Assembly (NCBI RefSeq): GCF_014205275.1
Contig: NZ_JACHND010000001.1
Coordinates: 5,766,001 to 5,830,000, forward strand
From: Sphaerisporangium siamense
GTDB lineage: Bacteria > Actinomycetota > Actinomycetes > Streptosporangiales > Streptosporangiaceae
Reading direction: 5' to 3'
DNA: 64,000 bases
Part shown: positions 40,929 to 49,859 of the stretch, in pieces
Layout of the letters: the number at the start of each line of letters is the position of its first letter
How positions within the stretch are numbered: the stretch's first letter is position 1
Position numbers and translations under genes: made by a program
Notes under the pieces: model-generated
Told to the model about the DNA's origin: nothing
Database searches by the model: none
What the model saw: only the letters and a program-made list of their open reading frames with translations

Positions 40929-42188
40929 GTGGTGTCAACGTGGCTGGATCTCCTGTGCCCCGATCAGCGGCGTGCTCGCCCGTCCCGGCGGGCGCTCGTC
41001 GCCGACCTGCTGGTCGCCCTCGTCCTGGCCGGCCTCGCGGTGGCGGCTGCCGCCTCCATCGCGGACGATCCGTATCGGATCTCCCTGGCCGGGTCCTTGC
41101 GGCTGCCGCCCGTGGTCGAGCCGTCGGCCGAGGGGGCGTACCCGGTCGTGGCCACCTGGGAAACGCCGCAGGGCCCGTCCGCGCTACTGGTGATCGCGAC
41201 CGCCCTGCCGCTGGCGGTGCGGCGGCTGAGCCCGCTCGGCGCCTTCTGGGTGGTGCTGCTCGCCGCGCTGGCCACGCACGACGACGCGACCTGGATCACC
41301 GTGGCGACCTGCGCCCTCGCCGCCTACAGCGCGATGGCCTACAGCCGGTACCGGGTCCTGGCGACGGGCGGGCTCGCGGTGGCGGCCGTGCTGGCGGGCG
41401 TGGCCTTCCAGAACTCCGTCGGCAGCCTGCCCGGCTGGCTGGGGCCGTTCACCGTCCTGCTGACCGCCGGGGTCGTGGCCGGCTCGGTCCGCCTGTGGCG
41501 CCGGCGGTCGGACGAGGCGAGCCGCGCGCAGGAGGAGGCCACGCGCCGGGCTGTGGAACTGGAGCGGTCGCGGATCGCGCGTGAGTTGCACGACGTCGTC
41601 ACGCACAACGTGAACGTGATGCTGATCCAGGCGGGAGCGGCGCGCAAGGTGATGGACGCGGCACCGGAACGGTCGAAGCAGGCCATGCTCGCGGTCGAGG
41701 CCAGCGGCCGCGCGGCCATGGCCGAACTGCGCCACGTCATGGGCCTGCTCGCCGGCCCGGGCGACGAGGAGGCCGGCCTCCCGGCCGACGGCCTGGAGCC
41801 GCAACCCGGGCTCGACCAGCTGGAAGCGCTCATCGCGCGGATACGGGCGGCCGGCGTGACGGTCAGCGCCGACGTGGCGCGACCGCCCGGCCCGCTGCCG
41901 CCAGGGGTGGAGCTGGCCGCCTACCGGGTGGTGCAGGAGGCGCTGACCAACACCATGAAGCACGCCGACGGCGCGGCGGCGTCGGTCGCGATCCGGTACC
42001 ACGGGGAGTGGATGGAGATCGAGGTCGCCGACACCGGCGGATCACACGTGGCACGGGCGGGGGACGGGCAGGGCCGGGGGCTGGCCGGACTGCGGGAACG
42101 GCTGGCGATCTACGGCGGTAGCCTGCGCGCGGGGCCTGCCGGCGCCGGTTACCGGGTCGAGGCGCGTCTGCCGTGGAGCACGGCGTGA
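40929..42188 (+). CDS. Sensor histidine kinase, DesK/NarX type
   Basis: Membrane kinase of 419 residues. Hydrophobic helices lie at about 24-45, 85-115, 120-140, 145-165 and 170-188. HisKA_3 has His221 ([13 protein letters not shown]). The ATPase domain has [17 protein letters not shown] and ADTGGS...[16 protein letters not shown] at 40929 or the adjacent GTG at 40932 is the start; there is no clear ribosome binding site. It overlaps the response regulator by 4 bp. This pair resembles the pair at 1-2536 in both proteins. Confidence 0.9.
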   Translation: MVSTWLDLLCPDQRRARPSRRALVADLLVALVLAGLAVAAAASIADDPYRISLAGSLRLPPVVEPSAEGAYPVVATWETPQGPSALLVIATALPLAVRRLSPLGAFWVVLLAALATHDDATWITVATCALAAYSAMAYSRYRVLATGGLAVAAVLAGVAFQNSVGSLPGWLGPFTVLLTAGVVAGSVRLWRRRSDEASRAQEEATRRAVELERSRIARELHDVVTHNVNVMLIQAGAARKVMDAAPERSKQAMLAVEASGRAAMAELRHVMGLLAGPGDEEAGLPADGLEPQPGLDQLEALIARIRAAGVTVSADVARPPGPLPPGVELAAYRVVQEALTNTMKHADGAAASVAIRYHGEWMEIEVADTGGSHVARAGDGQGRGLAGLRERLAIYGGSLRAGPAGAGYRVEARLPWSTA

Positions 42189-42880
42189 GCGGGCCCCTGC
42201 GGGTGGTGGTCGCCGACGACCAGGCGCTGGTGCGCAGCGGATTCGGGATGATTCTCACCGCCGACGGCATCGAGGTCGTGGCCGAGGCGGCCAACGGCAT
42301 GGAGGCCGTCGCCGCCGTCCGGCGGACCGCCCCCGACGTGGTCTTGATGGACATCCGCATGCCGGAAATGGGCGGGATCGAGGCCACCCGACGGATCGTC
42401 GCGGGCTCCGTCGGCGGCACCCGCGTCCTCATCCTGACCACCTACGATCTCGACCAGTACGTCTACGCCGCGCTGACCGCGGGAGCCAGCGGCTTCCTGC
42501 TCAAGGACGTCACCCCCGAGCACCTGGTGGCCGCGGTGCGGCTGGTGCGTTCCGGTGACGCCCTGCTCGCCCCGTCCATCACCCGCCGCCTGGTCGAGCG
42601 CTTCACCCGCCGCGACCAAGCGATCCACCGCGACCTTTCGGCCCTGACGCCCCGCGAACTGGAGGTGCTACGCCTGATGGCCACCGGATTGAGCAACGCC
42701 GAACTGGCCGACCGACTGATCCTCAGCCCCGCCACGGTGAAGACCCACGTAGCCCACATCCTGGCGAAACTTGCCCTCCGCGACCGCGTACAGGCGGTGG
42801 TACTCGCCTACGAAATCGGACTGGTCACTCCCGGCTCCTCCGCACACCCGACGACCGACCACACACTCGACCAGAACTGA
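42185..42880 (+). CDS. Two-component response regulator, NarL/LuxR family
   Basis: A 231-residue response regulator. GTG at 42185 overlaps the kinase stop (GTGA) and has GGAG upstream; GTG at 42173 is less likely. Acidic Asp11/Asp12, phospho-acceptor Asp56 (VVLMDIRMPEMGG) and the LuxR helix-turn-helix (LTPRELEVLRLMATGLSNAELADRL) are clear. The neighbour downstream is a broken FtsX-like permease gene; kinase/regulator pairs beside FtsX-type transporters often control them. Confidence 0.93.
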   Translation: MSGPLRVVVADDQALVRSGFGMILTADGIEVVAEAANGMEAVAAVRRTAPDVVLMDIRMPEMGGIEATRRIVAGSVGGTRVLILTTYDLDQYVYAALTAGASGFLLKDVTPEHLVAAVRLVRSGDALLAPSITRRLVERFTRRDQAIHRDLSALTPRELEVLRLMATGLSNAELADRLILSPATVKTHVAHILAKLALRDRVQAVVLAYEIGLVTPGSSAHPTTDHTLDQN

Positions 42881-42999
42881 GCCCGAGCGCCGACCGCCCG
42901 ATCCGATTTCCTGCTACTAAGAGGCGCCGTATTGCTGACAGGAGCCCTCATATGGATCCACTTGGGAGATGCGCGCCACGGTAGACGGAATTACCGGAC

Positions 43000-43825
43000 T
43001 TGGAAAACGTCTCTCCGGCGGGTCTCATCGGTGACCGAGCGCTGCTCCGTTATCTCACGGGAGACCCGTGGACGCCTTATGACGAGAATACGGTCGTAGT
43101 CGTTACAGCTCAGGACGTGGACATCGACACTGTGACGGTCATCTACGACTCCGGATCGCCCCCCAAGGAGGGGCCGCTCTCGCGGACGAGCATTCCCGCG
43201 ACCGTCGCCAAGCCCGCCGGTCCCGACGTGGAAAGGGTGTTCATCCCGGCGAAGGTGGCGCGAGACCTGGGCCTTGACCTGGAGCCTGAGCAACTGATCA
43301 TCGACCCTTCCCTCCATCGGACATCGGCGATCGAGCGGGCCCGGCTCGACCACCGGTTGGGTGACACCGCGACCACCTACGTCGAACGGGGATTCCAGGA
43401 ACCGACCGGCTGGCGGCGGTTCGTCCTGGCGGCGGTTCGTCCTGGCGGCGCTCGTCGTCGCCCTCGGCTGCGCGCTCGCCGGGGCCGGGCGGTCCGGCGG
43501 CTCCCGATCGCGGCGTGTCCTGCTACGGGTCGCAGGCTCGACCACGATCCTGCGGTTGTTCGCCGCGTGCCGTATGGGGCTCGGCACGGCCTGCGGCACC
43601 GTTATCGGTGCGGCCGCCGGGTCTACCATCGGCCTTCTTCTGGCGTGGCCGATGACGACCTCGGTCGAATGGGAACCGGTGCCCTCCCGAGTCGGCTTCG
43701 ATACCCCGTGGCCGTCGATCGCCGCCCTGGCCATCGGCTTGCCCGTTCTCACCGCCGCCCTCGCCGGTCTGTTCCCCGTGAGAACCACAGGGGTGCCGCC
43801 GAGCGGGTCCGTGGGAAAGGGGTAG
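43000..43825 (+). pseudogene. FtsX-like ABC permease fragment, frameshifted by 16-bp duplication
   Basis: C-terminal part of a large FtsX-like permease. The first frame (43000 to about 43440) has a soluble extracellular-type domain (TVVVVTAQDVDIDTVTVIYD...VFIPAKVARDLGL). The second frame (to TGA at 43823) has the membrane part: WRRFVLAALVVALGCALAGAG, GTVIGAAAGSTIGLLLAWPM and IAALAIGLPVLTAALAGLF. Deleting one copy of a 16-bp tandem duplication at 43411-43442 joins both halves perfectly. The N-terminal half of the permease and its ATPase are absent. The start TTG at 43000 is only the first possible codon. Confidence 0.8.
43411..43442 (+). repeat. 16-bp tandem duplication breaking the permease frame
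   Basis: TGGCGGCGGTTCGTCC occurs twice in direct succession (43411-43426 and 43427-43442), and the following bases TGGCGGCG start the same pattern again. Sixteen is not a multiple of three, so the insertion shifts the frame. Removing one copy restores a continuous permease sequence. Confidence 0.92.
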
Positions 43826-43945
43826 AACGGTGGCCGCGTGGTACGAAGGCCGGCGGAGTCGGTGTGGGCGATGGGAGAACGTCGTGCCGCTGCCCCAGGT
43901 CCCGAGCGGCGGCCCGCGTGCGGTGGCGGTGTCGCACGCCGATCG

Positions 43946-44782
43946 CTAGCGGGGCGTTTCGTCGCGGTCGTTTCTTTGGGTGAGGCGTTGGAGTTGTCCT
44001 TCGTGTACGTCGCTCACCCATTCCCAGCCGGGCTTGGCCGATGGGCCGAGTCGTGGGTCGGCGGGGGCTTGGCCGTTCCGCAACGCGAGTACGTACGCCC
44101 GGTCCTGTTCGATCCGTGCCTGTACCTGGTCGGATGCGCCGACGGAACCGTGGCCCGGGACGACGACGTCAACGCCGCCCGCTACGCCCTCCAGCAGTCG
44201 CAGCGCGGTGAGGTAGTCCTCGATCGGGTTCGCGGTGCCGTCCAGGTCGAGCATCGGGATCAGGACGTCAGAAAGCATGTCGCCGGCGACGAGAACCCCG
44301 CGTTCCTCGATCAACAGTGCCGCGTGGCCCGGGGCATGCGCTTGGTGCTCGATGATCCGGACCCCGGGGCCGTCCCAGGGAATCTGCGCGGTTTCGGCGG
44401 GCAGGCCGGTAATGAGGCCGAGGAGGTCCAGCGGTACCTGCCCGGCGATCTCCGTCTCGAGCAGGTGGGCGGCGATGCGATCCTTCGTACCGGCGTCCGA
44501 CAGTAGATCTCGGATAGTGGCCGCGCAGCGCGCCGTGCCGTAACGGGGCGCCTCGCCGAGCCGGGCGTGCCAGAGCAGGTGATCCCAGTCCGGATGCGTA
44601 GAAAACCCTGCCACGACGGGCTGACCCAACTCGCGGAGGTCGTTCGCGAGGCAGTCGATCTCGGAGCCGGTCACCCCGGGGTCGATGAGCAACACACCGG
44701 CCCGGCCCTGCACCGCAATGGCGTTGCTCTGCACGAACTCGCTTGCGTGGACCCACACACCCTCCGCGACCTGCCTCAGCAC
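43946..44782 (-). CDS. Metallo-beta-lactamase-fold hydrolase
   Basis: MBL-fold protein of 278 residues. The metal motif is STHPDWDHLLW (His-x-Asp-x-Asp-His type; the first His is present but the second His is replaced by Asp). HAPGHAALLIEE, GDMLSD and VVPGHGSVG supply further ligands. The family hydrolyses thioesters, lactones or beta-lactams; the substrate cannot be told. GTG at 44782 overlaps the stop of the upstream reductase gene by 7 bp. Confidence 0.88.
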   Translation of the reverse strand: MLRQVAEGVWVHASEFVQSNAIAVQGRAGVLLIDPGVTGSEIDCLANDLRELGQPVVAGFSTHPDWDHLLWHARLGEAPRYGTARCAATIRDLLSDAGTKDRIAAHLLETEIAGQVPLDLLGLITGLPAETAQIPWDGPGVRIIEHQAHAPGHAALLIEERGVLVAGDMLSDVLIPMLDLDGTANPIEDYLTALRLLEGVAGGVDVVVPGHGSVGASDQVQARIEQDRAYVLALRNGQAPADPRLGPSAKPGWEWVSDVHEGQLQRLTQRNDRDETPR

Positions 44783-45372
44783 GAGGTCGCCTCCTTCGCG
44801 TCCCGGATGGCGTAGCGATGCATGGTGACGCCCTGCTCGAACGATCGCTGCTCCAGCAGGTCGAGATCGATCGGCAGGTCGTAGTCGTCGAACACGGGCC
44901 TGCCGAAGCCGAGGATCGCGGGATGGGTGAAGAGCAGCAACTCGTCAAGAAGCCCGGCCCGGAGCAGCTGCGTGGCGAGCGCCGCGCCGCCCACGCTGAT
45001 GCTGCCGTCGGTCGCGGCCCGCAGGGCGGCGAGCTGCTCGATCGCGTCGTCTCCGCCGATGATCCGGGTGTTGTGATCGGCGCTGCGGCGCGTACGGGAG
45101 ACGAGCACCTTGGGCTTGGCGGTCCAGATGTCGCCGTACTCGCGCATGACATCCGGCAGCGACGCGTCCTCGCGCGCCCGTGGCCAGTGCTCCTCCATGA
45201 CCTCGTAGTAGACCCGGCCGTGGACCATGAGCGCGAGCGCCCGCGCCCACGCGTTGGCCTCGCGGTGCAGTTCCTCGCCGATGCGCAGCCACTCGCCGGC
45301 GCCGTTGTCCCCTGGAACTTGCTCGATGCGCAGGTCGAGGGATACCTGCATCGAGTAGACGAAGCGGCCCAT
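44776..45372 (-). CDS. Dihydrofolate reductase-like (RibD C-terminal) protein
   Basis: A 198-residue RibD_C/DHFR-fold reductase. MGRFVYSMQVSLDLRIE, LMVHGRVYYEVMEEHWP, PKVLVSRT, ISVGGAALATQLLRAGLLDEL and HPAILGFGRPVFDD are typical for the family of small NADPH-dependent proteins often found beside regulators. ATG at 45372 follows GAAGAGGAG; a longer start at 45399 is less likely. First gene of a two-gene unit with the MBL hydrolase, divergent from an HxlR regulator. Confidence 0.88.
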   Translation of the reverse strand: MGRFVYSMQVSLDLRIEQVPGDNGAGEWLRIGEELHREANAWARALALMVHGRVYYEVMEEHWPRAREDASLPDVMREYGDIWTAKPKVLVSRTRRSADHNTRIIGGDDAIEQLAALRAATDGSISVGGAALATQLLRAGLLDELLLFTHPAILGFGRPVFDDYDLPIDLDLLEQRSFEQGVTMHRYAIRDAKEATSC

Positions 45373-45393
45373 CGGCTCCTCTTCCCCAAGTGC

Positions 45394-45406
45394 TTGCAAT
45401 GTGCAA
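45394..45406. promoter_or_regulatory. HxlR operator candidate TTGCA-ATG-TGCAA
   Basis: A perfect 5-bp-arm palindrome, TTGCA-ATG-TGCAA, followed by CTACTATATTG in an AT-rich 73-bp divergent region between the reductase and HxlR genes. A related TTGCAACTG stretch precedes the second HxlR gene at 51105. Confidence 0.55.
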
Positions 45407-45445
45407 CTACTATATTGAGGGCGAAATACCTGTCAAGGAGGCATC

Positions 45446-45949
45446 GTGGAACCACGGTCCGGGTGTCCGATCAACGCCGCCGTCGAGGTGCTCGGAGATC
45501 GCTGGTCGTTGCTCGTGCTGCGCGACGTCATCTTCGGCGACCGCCGCTACTTTCGGGCGCTGCTCACCGGGTCGATCGAGGGCATCGCCTCGAACATCCT
45601 CGCCGACCGCCTCGTGCGGCTCGTCGAGGCGGGGATCCTCACCCGCGGCACCGCCGCGCGGGGGCAGCGCGCTCGCTACAGCCTCACCGAAGCCGGCATC
45701 CAGACTCTTCCGATCATCTACGCTCTCGGAAACTGGGGCCTCGACTGGCGCACGGGCAGCGATGAGCTCCGCAGCCGGCAGCAGCTCATGCGCGATGAGG
45801 GTCCGGCGTTCGTCGAGGAGCTCATGGACGAGCTCCGCGTCCGCCACCTCGGCGCCCCGCCGAAGCCGCACGACGGTCCAGGCCCGCTCGAGCGCCTCGA
45901 CGCCGCCTACGCCGCGGCCGCCGAGCGAGAACACGCCGATCAACGGTGA
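45446..45949 (+). CDS. HxlR-family transcriptional regulator
   Basis: A 167-residue winged-helix regulator. The family opening is clear: CPINAAVEVLGDRWSLLVLRDVIFGDRRYFRALL, then IASNILADRLVRLVEAGIL and ARYSLTEAGIQTLPIIYALGNWG. The single N-terminal Cys (about residue 7) is the position that senses aldehydes or oxidants in some HxlR proteins. GTG at 45446 follows AAGGAGG. It probably controls itself and the divergent reductase-MBL unit. Confidence 0.93.
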   Translation: MEPRSGCPINAAVEVLGDRWSLLVLRDVIFGDRRYFRALLTGSIEGIASNILADRLVRLVEAGILTRGTAARGQRARYSLTEAGIQTLPIIYALGNWGLDWRTGSDELRSRQQLMRDEGPAFVEELMDELRVRHLGAPPKPHDGPGPLERLDAAYAAAAEREHADQR

Positions 45950-45988
45950 CGGAACGTCCCCCGCCCTGACCTTCTCCCGCAGGGGCGC

Positions 45989-47224
45989 TCAGGGCCTGCG
46001 GCCGTGGAAGGTGCGGCGCAGGTCGTTCACCCAGGCGTCGGGGTTCTCCCAGGGGATGAAGTGGCCGCCGTGGTCGTGGGCGTTGACGTTGACGTGGTTG
46101 AACCAGTCGCCCTGCGGGCCGTTCTTGAACGCCTGGACGCGCTCGGTGGCGGTGTGGATGCCGGGCGGGTTCTCGTAGGTGACAAAGGTGAGGCCGACCG
46201 GGGCCTGCACGACCGGGGTGCGGTCGTGGGCGGGGGACCAGGGGTAGCGGTTGGCGTTGGCGTAGTAGCGCATCGACGTGGCGATGGAGTTGTTCACCCA
46301 GTAGATCGTGGCGTGGGTGAGCAGTTCGTCCCTGGTGAAGACGGACTCGACGTCACCGCCGTTGTCACTCCAGGCGTTCCAGCGCTCCAGCAGCCAGGCG
46401 AGCAGTCCGGCGGGCGAGTCGCTCAGCCCGTGGGCCAGGGTGGCGCCGTCGAGCATGTGCACGGCGAGGTGGCACGCCGAGCGGTGGTCCATCTCGATGA
46501 TGCGGGCGCGGACGTCGGCGGGCTGGTCGTCGGTGAGGGGCCGATTCCGGGCGAAGTCCCAGGCGCGGGGGCCGGTGAAGAAGTCGAGCGGCAGCCCGGA
46601 GCCGATGTGGATGCCGTACAGCTCGTCGGCGTACTTGTGGCCGAGCTGGCTGGAGACGATCCCGCCGATGTCACAGCCCCCGGCGGCGTACTTCTCATAC
46701 CCCAGGGTCTCGGTCATCAGGATGTGCCAGAGGTCGGAGACCTTCCAGAAGTTGACGTCAGGAAAGCCCCTGAGCGGGCCGGGGAAACCGAAGCCGGGCA
46801 GGGACGGCACGATGACGTCGAACGCGTCGGCGGGGTCACCGCCGGACGCGGCCGGGTCGGCGAGCGGGTCGATCACCTTCGACCAGTGCCAGAACGTCCA
46901 CGGCCAGCCGTGGGTGAGGATCAACGGGATCGGACAGGGGCCACGGCCGGGCTTGCGCATGAAGTGCACCGGGACACCGGCGACGCTCACCTGGTAGTGC
47001 TCGTAGACGTTGATGGCGGCCTCGGCCTTGCGCCAGTCGTAGCCGTCCCGCCAGTAGGCGGCCAGCTCACGGAGATAGCCGTCCGGGACGCCGTAGGACC
47101 AGTCCCCATTCCCCTCGTCCAGCGGCGGACGGGTCAATGCGAGACGGGCGCGCAGGTCATCGAGGACCTCGTCGGACACGCGGATCGGGGTGGGCTCCAG
47201 GGGGAAGGCGTGCGGGGTGCTCAT
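45989..47224 (-). CDS. Epoxide hydrolase (microsomal EH type, EHN domain)
   Basis: Alpha/beta hydrolase of 411 residues with an N-terminal EHN domain (PFPLEPTPIRVSDEVLDDLRARLALTRPP...). The oxyanion motif is THGWPWTFWHW, the nucleophile Asp is in GGCDIGG and the catalytic His in DHGGHFIPWENPD. It opens epoxides to diols. It converges on the HxlR gene to its left (40 bp apart). About 410 bp without a clear gene lie upstream. Confidence 0.92.
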   Translation of the reverse strand: MSTPHAFPLEPTPIRVSDEVLDDLRARLALTRPPLDEGNGDWSYGVPDGYLRELAAYWRDGYDWRKAEAAINVYEHYQVSVAGVPVHFMRKPGRGPCPIPLILTHGWPWTFWHWSKVIDPLADPAASGGDPADAFDVIVPSLPGFGFPGPLRGFPDVNFWKVSDLWHILMTETLGYEKYAAGGCDIGGIVSSQLGHKYADELYGIHIGSGLPLDFFTGPRAWDFARNRPLTDDQPADVRARIIEMDHRSACHLAVHMLDGATLAHGLSDSPAGLLAWLLERWNAWSDNGGDVESVFTRDELLTHATIYWVNNSIATSMRYYANANRYPWSPAHDRTPVVQAPVGLTFVTYENPPGIHTATERVQAFKNGPQGDWFNHVNVNAHDHGGHFIPWENPDAWVNDLRRTFHGRRP

Positions 47225-47633
47225 CGCATGGTTCCTTACTGGGGTGTGCCGTCGGCCTGTCGGGCGGCGAGCCGTGATGGCCTTCCGTCAGGAGTTCTCC
47301 GGCCGCCCGGCCCGTCGGCGAACGATCGAATGACGACAAGCACCGGAAGCGCCCAACGAGCCAGCCATTCCAGCGCGAAGGTGCGTCGCCAATCCAATCA
47401 CGGCCGAGGGGATCACCGGTACAGCGATCAACGCCAAGCCTGCGTGCTGGAGCAGCCGGACCGCGCACTTCAGCGGCGGGACATCCGTGCGGGAGGTGCT
47501 TCAGTTAGCCGCCGGGGCTGTGCTGCGGCGAGTCATGGCGAGGGCGTTGCTCCAGGGGGCGCCCAGGACCGAATGATCGCGAGCTTCTTTCCACCTGGAT
47601 GTGGCTGAGGGAGGGGTGGCGTCAGGGCGGCCG
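47225..47633. other. Intergenic stretch without recognisable gene
   Basis: These 409 bp lie between the start of the epoxide hydrolase and the stop of the flavin monooxygenase (both minus strand). Reading frames in all phases are broken or lack similarity to anything I know, and GC bias is weaker than in the neighbouring genes. It may hold the epoxide-hydrolase promoter and decayed coding DNA. Confidence 0.4.
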
Positions 47634-48776
47634 TCACTGGGCTGCCGGGCCGGAGGTGAAGAACGCGGTCATCTGCTCCAGGCCCCGCTCGCCGAACATC
47701 GTGTCCAGGGTGGCGGCGGACTTGGCGGCGGACGCCTCGCCGCGCGAGAAGAGGGCCTCCTCGTACGCGGCCAGGGCGGCCTCGGTGTCGCCGGGGTGGG
47801 CGGCGATGGCCAGGGCGAGTTCGGCGCCGTCGAACATGGCGAGGTTGGCGCCCTCCCCGGCGAAGGGGGACATCACGTGGGCGGCGTCACCGAGCAGCGT
47901 CATGCCCGGCACGCGGTCCCAGCGGTGCCCGACGGGCAGGGCGTGGATACGGCGCGGGATGATCGTCTCCGCGTCGGCGACCAGGCCGCGCAGGTCCTCG
48001 TCCCAGCCCTCGAAGTGGGCGAGGACCGCGGCCTTGGCGGCGGCTTGGTCGGTGAAGTCGATCGTGTCCAGCCAGCCTTCGTCGATCTTGAGTGCCGTGT
48101 AGACGTGGAGGCTACCGTCGGCCTCCCGGTGCGCGAGAACACCGCGTTCGTGCCCCAAGGCGATGAAGAACCCGCCGCCGATGACCGCGGCGCTGCGTGG
48201 GTGGCGGGTGTCGGCGTCGAACAGGTCGGTCTCGACGAAGGAGATGCCGGTGTAGGTGGGCTCGGCGTCCGAGGCCAGCGGCCTGATCCGGGACCAGGCG
48301 CCGTCCGCGCCGATCAGGAGATCGGTGGTGATGGTGGAGCCGTCGGCGAACGTCACCTCGTGGCGCCCGTCGCCCAGCGCCCGGGCACCGGTGGCCTTTC
48401 GGCCCCAGTGGATCGTGCCGTTGGGCAGAGAGTCGAGCAGCAGATCGCGCAGGTGGCCGCGGTCCACCTCCGGCCGGCCGCCGGTGCCGTCGTCCTCCTC
48501 GGCCACGTGCACCGTGCCGTCGGAGCCGAGCAGGCGCATGGCCTGCCCGCCCTCGTGGACGATCTTGAGGAAGTCGTCGTGGAGGCCGGCGGCGTGCAGC
48601 GCCTTCTGCCCGTTGTCCTCGTGGATGTCGAGCATCCCGCCCTGGGTACGGGCCGCCGCCGACGCATCCCGCTCGAAGATCGCCGACTCGATGCCCTTGA
48701 CGTGCAGGACACGGGCGGCGGTCAGGCCGCCGAGGCCTCCGCCGATGATCGCGACAGGAAGATGACTGGTGCTCAT
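47634..48776 (-). CDS. FAD-dependent monooxygenase, TetX-like
   Basis: Class A flavoprotein of 380 residues. FAD is bound by AIIGGGLGGLTAARVL near the N-terminus, with LLIGADGAWSRIR (DG motif) and MTLLGDAAHVMSPFAGEGANLAMFDGAELALAI (GD motif). The pattern HVKGIESAIFERD, GGMLDIHEDNGQKALHAAGL matches TetX-type monooxygenases that hydroxylate tetracyclines, though many family members have other substrates. ATG at 48776 has GGAGG upstream. Its promoter carries two TetR operators, one identical to the operator of the TetR gene next door. Confidence 0.9.
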   Translation of the reverse strand: MSTSHLPVAIIGGGLGGLTAARVLHVKGIESAIFERDASAAARTQGGMLDIHEDNGQKALHAAGLHDDFLKIVHEGGQAMRLLGSDGTVHVAEEDDGTGGRPEVDRGHLRDLLLDSLPNGTIHWGRKATGARALGDGRHEVTFADGSTITTDLLIGADGAWSRIRPLASDAEPTYTGISFVETDLFDADTRHPRSAAVIGGGFFIALGHERGVLAHREADGSLHVYTALKIDEGWLDTIDFTDQAAAKAAVLAHFEGWDEDLRGLVADAETIIPRRIHALPVGHRWDRVPGMTLLGDAAHVMSPFAGEGANLAMFDGAELALAIAAHPGDTEAALAAYEEALFSRGEASAAKSAATLDTMFGERGLEQMTAFFTSGPAAQ

Positions 48777-48899
48777 GAGGCCTCCGGAAGAAGTAGGGAC
48801 CACCTCTGTCCGCCGAGTGATCGCCGCCGGCGCCGCACGGCCCCTTCGGAGGGCGGTGTCCGCGACGGGGCGGCAAGCGATGCCTCGGCCACTCCCGTC

Positions 48900-48934
48900 A
48901 TCGTAACGAACATGTTCGTGGCGAACAAGTTCGT
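48900..48934 (-). promoter_or_regulatory. TetX-like promoter with two TetR operators
   Basis: ACGAACATGTTCGT (48906-48919) is a perfect 14-bp palindrome, and CGAACAAGTTCG (48922-48933) is a second perfect one. On the minus strand TTGTTC (-35) and TACGAT (-10) are spaced 17 bp, with the -35 inside the second operator and the first operator filling the spacer. A bound repressor would block RNA polymerase directly. Confidence 0.75.
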
Positions 48935-49019
48935 CCAACGGAGCGCCAGTAGCGAGCGGCGAGAGATCTCCGCTCCCTACGCCCCTCCCGTCGGCAGGGC
49001 GGCCCGCCCCGCCCGAAGA

Positions 49020-49715
49020 TCAGTCGACGGTGCCCGGGACCGGTGTGTGCGTGATGCCGTTGACGAGGACGTCGAAGCTCCAGCGGATCCTGTCCCGCGC
49101 CGAGCCACCGATCAGGGCGGGCATATGCGCGGTGATCGCCGGATGCGTGGTGGCGTCCAGGGCGTGCAGCGCACGCACGGTGGCGTTCCACTCGTCCTCG
49201 GAGGCGGGCTCGTGCTCGCGCGTCGAGTGCTCGGCGGCGGTGGCCGTCGCATCCTGGAGCAGTTTGTCCACCCCCCAGGCGACCTGCTCGCGGCCGGCGC
49301 CACTGCACGAAAGGAGAGCGAGGATGCGCTCCAGCAGGCGCAGGTAGTTCTCGCCGCTCGGGCGGGTGACGAGCGCGGCCCGCGCGAGCTGCGGGTGCTC
49401 GAACAGCACCAGGGTGTACGACGTCATGACGGCACGGAGCTGCTCGCGCCAGTCATCACCGCCGTCCCGTCCGGTCAGGTCGACCTCGCCGAGCAGAGAA
49501 TCCAAAACGGCCGCGTGCAGCTCGGCGGTGTTGGCGACGTAGACGTACAGTGACGCCGGGCCGGTGTCCAACTCCTGCGCCAGGCGGCGCATCGTGACCT
49601 TCCCCAGCCCCTCCGCACGCATGATCCGCACGGCGGTGTCCACGATCCCGCGCCGGGACAGGGCAGGCTTCGCCGGACGCTCCCGGCGGCTGATCGGCTC
49701 TTTTCTCGCAGTCAC
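49020..49715 (-). CDS. TetR-family repressor of the TetX-like gene
   Basis: A 231-residue regulator. The helix-turn-helix spans about residues 22-66 (IVDTAVRIMRAEGLGKVTMRRLAQELDTGPASLYVYVANTAEL), followed by a TetR_C domain (VRALHALDATTHPAITAH). GTG at 49715 lies 6 bases after its -10 (TACGAT), so the mRNA is probably leaderless. The same 20-base stretch ATCGTAACGAACATGTTCGT precedes both this gene and the monooxygenase gene, showing autoregulation and control of the enzyme. Confidence 0.92.
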   Translation of the reverse strand: MTARKEPISRRERPAKPALSRRGIVDTAVRIMRAEGLGKVTMRRLAQELDTGPASLYVYVANTAELHAAVLDSLLGEVDLTGRDGGDDWREQLRAVMTSYTLVLFEHPQLARAALVTRPSGENYLRLLERILALLSCSGAGREQVAWGVDKLLQDATATAAEHSTREHEPASEDEWNATVRALHALDATTHPAITAHMPALIGGSARDRIRWSFDVLVNGITHTPVPGTVD

Positions 49716-49721
49716 AAGCCG

Positions 49722-49741
49722 ATCGTAACGAACATGTTCGT
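49722..49741 (-). promoter_or_regulatory. Autoregulatory TetR operator and -10
   Basis: The palindrome ACGAACATGTTCGT (49728-49741) directly abuts the -10 box TACGAT (49727-49722, minus strand), 6 bases before the GTG start. It is identical to the operator at 48906-48919. Confidence 0.8.
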
Positions 49742-49859
49742 AATACAGGATCCCTCGATTGGGGCGCCCCGAGTACGGGAGCCGCTCACCTGTGCGCGGC
49801 ACTTCCGGCCACGACCGGACCATGATCAATCTCAGCGTTGACCGCTGTACCGCTGCTGC

